A program made the translations under genes and the position numbers. A model generated the notes under the pieces. It was not told where the DNA came from. It did not search any database and saw nothing but the letters and a program-made list of their open reading frames with translations. Of a stretch of 6,782 nucleotides of DNA, positions 1 to 4,707 are shown in pieces. Position 1 is the first letter of the stretch; every line of letters starts with the position of its first letter. Source of the stretch: an uncultured Eubacteriales bacterium (GTDB lineage: Bacteria; Bacillota; Clostridia; Lachnospirales; Anaerotignaceae); contig CAKQPE010000109.1 of the NCBI GenBank assembly GCA_934256695.1, positions 1 to 6,782 on the forward strand, in the 5' to 3' direction.

Positions 1-13
1 GTGTTATTATGTC

Positions 14-55
14 AAAAAAATAAACCCTGAACAGATAATTGTTGTAACAGGGTTT
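14..55 (-). terminator. Intrinsic terminator downstream of gpr
   Basis: Read on the minus strand, an 8-bp perfect stem (AAACCCTG at 22-29 with CAGGGTTT at 48-55) is followed by a run of seven T (complement of 14-20). It lies about 50 nt beyond the gpr stop codon, in the right orientation to end its transcript. The plus-strand side has no T run, so it looks one-directional. Confidence 0.8.
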
Positions 56-103
56 GGCAGTATTGGTTAATGTATATATACTAAAATACAGTTTATAAAC
101 GAA

Positions 104-1087
104 TTAAAAAGAAAAGGATTTCAAATCCTCAATGTCTATTGCAGGGTGAATAACGGTATTTAATGCATTGGCTATTATGTCGGCAAGGCGTTCTATGGTC
201 GAGTCAACTTCTTTTGGTGTGACAAACATGTTTCCCGAATAGGGTTCAAGGGCTTTTAATATATCATCAAACTTGTCCTCGTCACAAAGATGTTTTATAC
301 ATTTAAATGTTTCGCTTTTCGGCTCGGATTTTTCAGCCATTGATGAAAGTATTCCGTCAAAAGTGTCGTTTATCATTGTTGCTGCATCTACAACTGTAGG
401 CACACCTATTGATATTACATCAATACCAAGATTTTCTTTATTAAGTGCCTTGCGAGCATTGCCTATGCCTGCACCGGGACATATACCTGTATCCGAAAGC
501 TGTATTGTTGAGTTAATACGGTTTATGCTCCTTGCGGCAAGAGCGTCTATGGCAATTACAATGTCTGGCTTGGTTTTGTCTGAAATGCCTTTTATTATAT
601 CGAATGTTTCTATTCCGGTTATTCCGAGAACACCGGGAGAAATGGCACAGACATTGCCTACGGAGTTTTTGATTTCTTTAGGAAGGGTATCAAGTATATG
701 TCTTGTTACAAGTATTCTGTCGGCAACTTTAGGCCCGAGAGAGTCGGGAGTTACGTTTCGGTTGCCAAGACCTACAACAAGTATTTTGTTTTGTTTATTT
801 ATATTAATAAGCTCATTTATTTTATCCGAAAGGGTAAGGGTTATTTTTTTCTGGCAGTCTATGTTGTTGTACCGCATTTCTTCGGACTCTATGGTAATAT
901 ATCTGCCTTTTGGTTTGCCTAACTTTTTGCTTCCGCTGTCGGTTGTAATTTCAACCTGTGTTACAGTCATTATTTCATCTTCTGAGCTGATTATATTTAT
1001 ACCGTCATTTTCGGCCTCGTTTCCGCTTTTATATATAGCTTCTCTTGCTTCTATTGCAAGATCGGTTCTGATATTGCCTATATCCAT
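104..1087 (-). CDS. gpr: Spore germination protease GPR (zymogen form)
   Basis: Endopeptidase of family A25 that degrades the small acid-soluble DNA-binding proteins (SASPs) when spores germinate. It is made in the forespore as a zymogen. The 327-residue product begins MDIGN then IRTDLAIE, matching the autoprocessing region of Bacillus GPR. By analogy with the SASP cleavage site, the cut should fall between D9 and L10, giving a 9-residue propeptide against 15-16 in Bacillus. Family blocks are clear: VVGLGNRNVTPDSLGP (about 104-119), SPGVLGITGIET (150-161) and IVIAIDALAARS (176-187). D115 and D181 correspond to catalytic Asp127 and Asp193 of the B. megaterium enzyme, both with the same offset of 12. 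The start is fixed by AAAGGAGG (1095-1102) seven bases upstream of ATG. It is a single gene with its own terminator, divergent from sigK. Forespore SigG control is expected from the family, but no convincing SigG promoter was found. Confidence 0.96.
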   Translation of the reverse strand: MDIGNIRTDLAIEAREAIYKSGNEAENDGINIISSEDEIMTVTQVEITTDSGSKKLGKPKGRYITIESEEMRYNNIDCQKKITLTLSDKINELININKQNKILVVGLGNRNVTPDSLGPKVADRILVTRHILDTLPKEIKNSVGNVCAISPGVLGITGIETFDIIKGISDKTKPDIVIAIDALAARSINRINSTIQLSDTGICPGAGIGNARKALNKENLGIDVISIGVPTVVDAATMINDTFDGILSSMAEKSEPKSETFKCIKHLCDEDKFDDILKALEPYSGNMFVTPKEVDSTIERLADIIANALNTVIHPAIDIEDLKSFSF

Positions 1088-1237
1088 TATAATTCCTCCT
1101 TTAGTTAAGACCTAAAAATTTTGGGATTTTATTAAATCCGATTAATTCGTCATAAGATTTTTTATATGCCTATATCAAAAACGTATTAAAAATTACAGAT
1201 AAAACGGAAAAAATTAAAAGGTATAATTGTTTTCCGA
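1088..1237. other. gpr-proximal half of the divergent intergenic region
   Basis: No gene is seen here. It holds the gpr ribosome binding site (1095-1102) and AT-rich DNA where the gpr promoter should lie. An imperfect inverted repeat, CGGAAAA at 1205-1211 with TTTTCCG at 1230-1236, extends inward through AATT at 1212-1215 and 1225-1228 with one bulged G. On the minus strand the stem is followed by TTTT, so it could be a weak terminator or an extra hairpin flanking the adjacent repeat. Confidence 0.5.
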
Positions 1238-1320
1238 AAAACGCAATGAAATTGCGTTTTGATAAAGTTTAGGTCAAGCCTTTTTAAAGGCTTGCAGAGT
1301 TTGAGACGGAGTCTCAAGGT
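1238..1320 (-). repeat. Three-hairpin dispersed repeat, copy 1
   Basis: An 83-nt element on the minus strand that recurs at 6645-6729. It contains three tight hairpins. H1 is TTGAGAC/GTCTCAA around a 3-nt loop (1301-1317). H2 is CAAGCCTTT/AAAGGCTTG around a 2-nt loop (1275-1294). H3 is AAAACGCAAT/ATTGCGTTTT around a 3-nt loop (1238-1260). The two copies differ mostly in the stems, and the differences keep the pairing. An open frame continuous with sigK runs through this element from 1259, but that extension is repeat DNA and not coding. Function unknown; it may be a non-autonomous mobile repeat or a structured RNA or terminator-type element. Confidence 0.8.
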
Positions 1321-1365
1321 TTTCTTTATTTTTTACTGTAAAAAAATTTTTATTCAAGACATACA

Positions 1366-1380
1366 CCAAAACCGTTTTGG
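1366..1380. promoter_or_regulatory. Palindrome upstream of sigK (7-1-7)
   Basis: CCAAAAC, one base, then GTTTTGG forms a perfect 7-bp inverted repeat centred on 1373. It starts directly after CATACA (1360-1365), which resembles the CATACAAT-type -10 of mother-cell SigE promoters, though the last bases do not fit. It could be an operator near the sigK transcription start or a short hairpin in the leader. No regulator can be named. Confidence 0.35.
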
Positions 1381-1386
1381 CGGAAT

Positions 1387-1400
1387 AGATTATATAATCT
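1387..1400. promoter_or_regulatory. Perfect 14-bp palindrome / possible -10 upstream of sigK
   Basis: AGATTATATAATCT is fully self-complementary and ends 10 bases before the sigK Shine-Dalgarno. It contains TATAAT at 1393-1398, and TATATAAT at 1391-1398 is one base from a SigE-type CATATAAT. No good -35 is visible at normal spacing for either factor. It may be a protein-binding site, a -10 element, or both. Confidence 0.35.
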
Positions 1401-1410
1401 TCTGTTTGCA

Positions 1411-1416
1411 GGGAGG
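1411..1416 (+). promoter_or_regulatory. Ribosome binding site fixing the sigK start
   Basis: GGGAGG lies seven bases before ATG at 1424. This places the start there rather than at the far upstream in-frame TTG (1259), which lies inside the repeat, or at the internal ATG 1472, which has no Shine-Dalgarno. Confidence 0.85.
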
Positions 1417-1423
1417 AATTTGT

Positions 1424-2092
1424 ATGACAGGTATGTTTATTTTGGCTCTGTTATTGTTTTCCACAGGCTGTATGGGTACTTTCCCTAAACCGTTGACACC
1501 TGATGAAGAAGAAAAATACATTAACGAATATTTAGATGGAAGTGAGAAGGCAAAAAATATACTGATAGAACGAAATCTGCGTCTGGTGGCTCATGTGGCT
1601 AAGAAATACTCATCTTCGCCAGCAGATATTGATGACATTATATCCATAGGTACTATAGGACTTATAAAAGGTATTTCTTCGTATGATAAAACACGAAAAA
1701 CCAGACTTTCAACTTATGCTGCAAGATGTATAGATAATGAAATACTTATGTATCTTAGGTGTATAAAAAAACATTCGGGAGAGGTGTTTCTCCAAGACCC
1801 TGTAGGCAAAGATAAAGACGGAAATGAAATAACTGTTATAGAAACAATACCGTCAAACGAAAATTTTGTTGATACAACGGCAGAAAAGAATATTCAGCTT
1901 AAACAACTGTGTAAAAATATACCGCTGCTGCTGAACAAAAGAGAACTTCTTATAATAACTTTAAGATATGGTCTTAACGGACAAAAAGAAATGACACAAA
2001 GAGAAATAGCAAAAAAGCTTAATATATCACGCTCCTATGTATCCAGAATAGAAAAGAAAGCATTATTAAAGCTGAAAACAGATATAGTTTAA
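1424..2092 (+). CDS. sigK: RNA polymerase sporulation sigma factor SigK (pro-sigma-K)
   Basis: Late mother-cell sigma factor that directs coat and maturation genes in endospore formers. The 222-residue product carries sigma-70 region 2: NLRLVAHVAKKY (51-62), ISIGTIGLIKGISSYD (73-88) and STYAARCIDNEILMYLR (96-112). A region 4 helix-turn-helix, TQREIAKKLNISRSYVSRIE, lies at 191-210. These blocks are very close to B. subtilis SigK. The N-terminus has a hydrophobic stretch (about 4-16) before TFPKPLTPDEE, aligning with the FPQPLS that follows the membrane-bound pro-sequence in Bacillus. The protein is therefore probably made as an inactive pro-form needing intramembrane cleavage. The pro-sequence is about 8 residues shorter than in Bacillus, and the basic C-terminal tail is missing. 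The gene is whole, with no skin-type interruption. It is transcribed away from gpr. SigE control is expected from the family but not proven here. Confidence 0.93.
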   Translation: MTGMFILALLLFSTGCMGTFPKPLTPDEEEKYINEYLDGSEKAKNILIERNLRLVAHVAKKYSSSPADIDDIISIGTIGLIKGISSYDKTRKTRLSTYAARCIDNEILMYLRCIKKHSGEVFLQDPVGKDKDGNEITVIETIPSNENFVDTTAEKNIQLKQLCKNIPLLLNKRELLIITLRYGLNGQKEMTQREIAKKLNISRSYVSRIEKKALLKLKTDIV

Positions 2093-2113
2093 ACTTATTT
2101 TATTTCTTTATAA

Positions 2114-2134
2114 GCCGGAGGAGCTATCCTCGGC
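2114..2134 (+). terminator. Possible sigK terminator hairpin (weak)
   Basis: GCC, a bulged G, GAGGA, loop GCTA, then TCCTC and GGC form an 8-bp GC-rich stem 21 bases after the sigK stop. The sequence that follows is AT-rich but lacks an uninterrupted T run, so termination may be inefficient or the hairpin may serve another purpose such as protecting the RNA end. Confidence 0.4.
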
Positions 2135-2241
2135 ATTACATATTTTATATTATACTTCTTAATCCGATATTTATTTTTTTCTTAATTTATTCCCCTAAAA
2201 ATTATTTTAAATTAATTTTTTTTAATAGTATTGTATTGAAG

Positions 2242-2271
2242 TTTAATTTTACTGCATTATTATGTTATACT
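2242..2271 (+). promoter_or_regulatory. Candidate sigma-A promoter of the DUF1538-PII operon
   Basis: TATACT at 2266-2271 is preceded by TG at 2263-2264, an extended -10. The best -35 at 18-bp spacing is TTTAAT (2242-2247), which is poor, so the extended -10 would carry the promoter. The predicted start is near 2278, giving a leader of about 44 nt. Confidence 0.5.
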
Positions 2272-2288
2272 TTTTATTATGTAACATA
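2261..2288. promoter_or_regulatory. Inverted repeat spanning the -10 of the DUF1538 promoter
   Basis: TATGTTA (2261-2267) and TAACATA (2282-2288) are perfect 7-bp inverted arms 14 bases apart. They cover the -10 box and expected start site, a usual place for a repressor operator. The arms are AT-rich, so chance occurrence is possible. Confidence 0.3.
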
Positions 2289-2321
2289 GAAATTAAATAC
2301 AGAAAGGACTGAATAAGCTAT

Positions 2322-3860
2322 TTGAAAAATTCCTTATCTAAATTAAAAGAAAAACTTACAGAGTCATTAAATGCGGTTTTGCCTATTATAGGAATAGTTC
2401 TTATACTTAGTTTTTCCATAGCACCGATATCATCAAGTATACTTTTATGTTTCCTTATGGGTGCGGCTATGATTGTTGTAGGAACAATGTTTTTTACTCT
2501 CGGGGCAGAGATGAGTATGACTCCTATGGGTGAAAGAGTGGGAACAGCTGTAACAAAGACAAAAAATATAATATTTGTTGTTATATTAGGCTTTATACTT
2601 GGTTTTATAATAACCGTATCAGAGCCGGATTTACAGGTTCTTGCACAGCAAGTGCCGTCAATACCGAATATAACACTTATTTTGTTTGTGGCTGTAGGCG
2701 TTGGAATATTCCTTGTTATAGCTCTTTTACGTATGCTTTTTAGAATTTCACTTCCTGCAATGCTTATAATTTTTTACATAGTTGTATTTACGATTACATT
2801 TTGTGTACCTAAGAGCTTTATTGCGGTTGCATTTGATTCCGGAGGAGTAACGACCGGGCCTATGACTGTTCCTTTTATAATGGCTTTAGGTGTGGGTATA
2901 TCGGCAGTACGTACCGATAAACATGCCTCCGATGACAGCTTTGGTCTTGTTTCCTTATGTTCTATAGGGCCTATAATGGCTGTGCTTATATTAGGAATAA
3001 TTTTTAAGCCTTCAGATAGTTTGTATACACCGCCTGTTATTCCAGAAATAGAAAATTCAATAGAGCTTTGGAATTTATTTAAAGTAGGATTTCCTTCATA
3101 TATAAAGGAAATAGCCATTTCTCTTTTGCCTATAATTTTATTTTTTGCAGTATTTCAATTAGCAGTGCTAAAGCTTTCGAGAAGAAATTTAAAGAAAATA
3201 ATAATCGGACTTATTTATACATATGTTGGACTTGTATTTTTCCTAACAGGTGCAAATGTAGGTTTTATACCGGCAGGAAATTATCTTGGGCAGGTTATGG
3301 CAGGTTTGGATTATAATTTTATTATAATACCTGTAGGTATGATTATAGGTTTCTTTATAGTTAGGGCAGAACCGGCAGTTTATGTTCTTAACAAACAGGT
3401 TGAAGAAATTACAGACGGAGCAATTCCGGCAAGGGCAATGGGAATAAGCCTTTCTCTTGGTGTGGCAACATCTGTAGGCATAGCTATGTTAAGGGTTCTT
3501 ACGGGAATACCAATAATGTATTTCCTTATTCCCGGATATGCCATAGCAATAATACTTTCGTTTTTTGTACCGAAAATATTTACGGCAATAGCTTTTGACT
3601 CGGGTGGAGTTGCATCAGGCCCTATGACAGCAACATTTCTTTTACCTTTTGCACAGGGGGCTTGTATAACTGTAGGCGGAAACATAGTAAGTGATGCATT
3701 TGGAGTGGTTGCAATGGTTGCTATGACACCGCTTATTACAATACAGATTTTGGGAATGGTATTTCAAATACAGAAACTCCGTGCCAAAAAGAATGTATCT
3801 GCAAAACCGTATGTGCAGGACTTGGATATGCTTGACGATGACGCGATTATTGAGCTTTAA
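2322..3860 (+). CDS. DUF1538 family polytopic membrane protein (putative transporter)
   Basis: A 512-residue, strongly hydrophobic inner-membrane protein with about a dozen predicted helices. I recognise the DUF1538 family; its substrate is not established. It is an internal duplication with four matching motif pairs: GAEMSMTPMGERVG (61-74) and GANVGFIPAGNYLG (310-323); EPDLQVL (101-107) and EPAVYVL (350-356); FDSGGVTTGPMT (171-182) and FDSGGVASGPMT (425-436); DSFGLVSLCSIGP (205-217) and DAFGVVAMVAMTP (458-470). The paired FDSGG-x-x-(T/S)GPMT segments, polar and glycine-rich within hydrophobic surroundings, are the likeliest substrate or ion site. A hydrophilic tail (about 485-512) ends in acidic residues. 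The start is TTG with AAAGGA 13 bases upstream, longer than ideal; no better start exists, since the next in-frame ATG (residue 46) would delete the first helix. It is followed at once by a PII-like gene, suggesting a transporter under PII control. Confidence 0.88.
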   Translation: MKNSLSKLKEKLTESLNAVLPIIGIVLILSFSIAPISSSILLCFLMGAAMIVVGTMFFTLGAEMSMTPMGERVGTAVTKTKNIIFVVILGFILGFIITVSEPDLQVLAQQVPSIPNITLILFVAVGVGIFLVIALLRMLFRISLPAMLIIFYIVVFTITFCVPKSFIAVAFDSGGVTTGPMTVPFIMALGVGISAVRTDKHASDDSFGLVSLCSIGPIMAVLILGIIFKPSDSLYTPPVIPEIENSIELWNLFKVGFPSYIKEIAISLLPIILFFAVFQLAVLKLSRRNLKKIIIGLIYTYVGLVFFLTGANVGFIPAGNYLGQVMAGLDYNFIIIPVGMIIGFFIVRAEPAVYVLNKQVEEITDGAIPARAMGISLSLGVATSVGIAMLRVLTGIPIMYFLIPGYAIAIILSFFVPKIFTAIAFDSGGVASGPMTATFLLPFAQGACITVGGNIVSDAFGVVAMVAMTPLITIQILGMVFQIQKLRAKKNVSAKPYVQDLDMLDDDAIIEL

Positions 3861-3874
3861 GAAAGGAGCAGATG

Positions 3875-4558
3875 ATGAGCGATTTATATGTTATGGTTTC
3901 TATAATAAACAGAAGTGCCGTAAAGAAATTCACTGCTCTTTATGAACAATACGGAGTAAGCGTAAATTTTGTAACGGTAGGTTCTGGTACGGCGGTAAAC
4001 GAAGTTCTTGACTCTTTCGGTCTTGAAAAAACGGAAAAAGCCGTAATACTTTCTGTTATAACCGATACTACGTGGCAGAACATTAAAAAAGGACTTCAGA
4101 ATAAACTTAAAATAGACATACCCGGTACGGGAATTGCTTTTACAATTCCTTTAAGCAGTATAGGCGGAAAAAAACCGCTTTTTTTCCTTACAGAAAACCA
4201 GAATTTTGAAAAAGGAGATGAAAGCACGTTGAAGGATACAAAGTACGAACTGCTTGTAATAATAGCCAATCAGGGATATACGGATATAATAATGGACGCC
4301 GCAAGAAGTGAAAATGCCGCCGGCGGAACGGTTATACACGCAAAGGGAACAGGTATGGCAGGCTCGGAAAAGTTTTTCGGCATGACAATAGGTAACGAAA
4401 AAGAAATGATTTTTATAGTCGTAAAAACATCTATGAAAAACAAAATAATGAAAGCTGTCATGGATAAAGCCGGAACAGGCTCAAAGGCACAATCCATTAT
4501 ATTCAGTCTGCCTGTTACAGATACCGCCGGAATGAGATTGATAGAAGATGATGAATAA
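3875..4558 (+). CDS. Tandem PII-like (GlnB/GlnK family) regulatory protein
   Basis: A soluble 227-residue protein made of two PII-like domains; residue numbers here count from the alternative ATG at 3872. Half 1 (about 4-97) and half 2 (about 125-219) each have the beta-alpha-beta layout: LYVMVSIINRS then GVSVNFVTVGSGTA, and ELLVIIANQGY then GGTVIHAKGTG. Both end in the family C-terminal strand, TGIAFTIPLSSIGG and AQSIIFSLPVTDTAG. GTGSKAQSIIFSLPV resembles the nucleotide-binding end of PII proteins. The T-loops are short, and neither has a tyrosine where GlnB is uridylylated, so uridylylation is unlikely. GAAAGGAG (3861-3868) lies 6 bases before ATG 3875 but only 3 before ATG 3872, favouring 3875. 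It sits 14 bases after the DUF1538 gene in one operon. By analogy with AmtB-GlnK, it probably senses a nucleotide or small molecule and gates the membrane partner; this is inference. Confidence 0.85.
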   Translation: MSDLYVMVSIINRSAVKKFTALYEQYGVSVNFVTVGSGTAVNEVLDSFGLEKTEKAVILSVITDTTWQNIKKGLQNKLKIDIPGTGIAFTIPLSSIGGKKPLFFLTENQNFEKGDESTLKDTKYELLVIIANQGYTDIIMDAARSENAAGGTVIHAKGTGMAGSEKFFGMTIGNEKEMIFIVVKTSMKNKIMKAVMDKAGTGSKAQSIIFSLPVTDTAGMRLIEDDE

Positions 4559-4561
4559 TAA

Positions 4562-4590
4562 TTGACTTTAAATATTTTTGAATATATAAT
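4562..4590 (+). promoter_or_regulatory. Near-consensus sigma-A promoter ahead of the MATE gene
   Basis: TTGACT (4562-4567), a 17-base spacer and TATAAT (4585-4590) match the sigma-A consensus at 11 of 12 positions. It begins four bases after the PII-like stop codon. Expected start is near 4597, giving a leader of about 110 nt that contains the terminator at 4641-4677. The same two hexamers at the same spacing occur before the HMA gene at 6078-6106. Confidence 0.75.
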
Positions 4591-4640
4591 AACCTCATAA
4601 AACCCGTTTGGGAGTGGATTTTTCAAGCTTTGCTTTTTTC

Positions 4641-4677
4641 GCCACACAATAGTTTAAACGCTGTTGTGTGGCTTTTT
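4641..4677 (+). terminator. Strong intrinsic terminator; probable attenuator in the MATE leader
   Basis: GCCACACAA (4641-4649) pairs perfectly with TTGTGTGGC (4664-4672), extended by a T-G wobble and an AG/CT pair to 12 bp. The loop is TTTAAACG and five T follow. It can end the DUF1538-PII transcript. It also lies between the MATE promoter at 4562-4590 and the MATE start codon at 4708, so MATE mRNA must read through it. That is the arrangement of a conditional terminator. An in-frame upstream extension of the MATE reading frame (from 4630) crosses this hairpin and is not taken as coding. Confidence 0.85.
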
Positions 4678-4707
4678 ATATGCAAATCAACAGGGAGAGA
4701 ATGTTTT

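Noticed and set aside
1..30. Tail of a plus-strand gene at the window start
   Set aside because: Too short to identify, and it overlaps the gpr terminator.
273..1115. Long plus-strand open frame opposite gpr
   Set aside because: It is the antisense shadow of gpr. It has no family match, and gpr has conserved motifs, an RBS and a terminator on the other strand.
1162..1190. SigG-type promoter for gpr on the minus strand
   Set aside because: CATATAA (complement of 1162-1168) is only one base from CATACTA-like -10 boxes, but the best -35 (TTAATA) sits at about 15-base spacing, too short, and the sequence is AT-rich.
1259..1423. N-terminal extension of SigK from an upstream TTG
   Set aside because: The DNA is repeat copy 1 plus leader palindromes, with no RBS. 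ATG 1424 has GGGAGG at seven bases.
1424..1475. Lipoprotein signal peptide at the N-terminus of SigK (hydrophobic run then STGC)
   Set aside because: The residue three before the cysteine is S, not the L/V/I of a lipobox, there are no leading basic residues, and the rest is a clear sigma factor with a pro-sequence at this position.
4590..4640. Purine riboswitch before the MATE gene
   Set aside because: GTTTGGGAGT matches a stretch seen in some adenine/guanine riboswitches, but the following TTTCTACC junction, the P2/P3 stems and the GACTA closing segment are missing.
4630..4707. N-terminal extension of the MATE protein
   Set aside because: It would be encoded by the terminator hairpin, and MATE proteins of this type start shortly before helix 1, as from ATG 4708.
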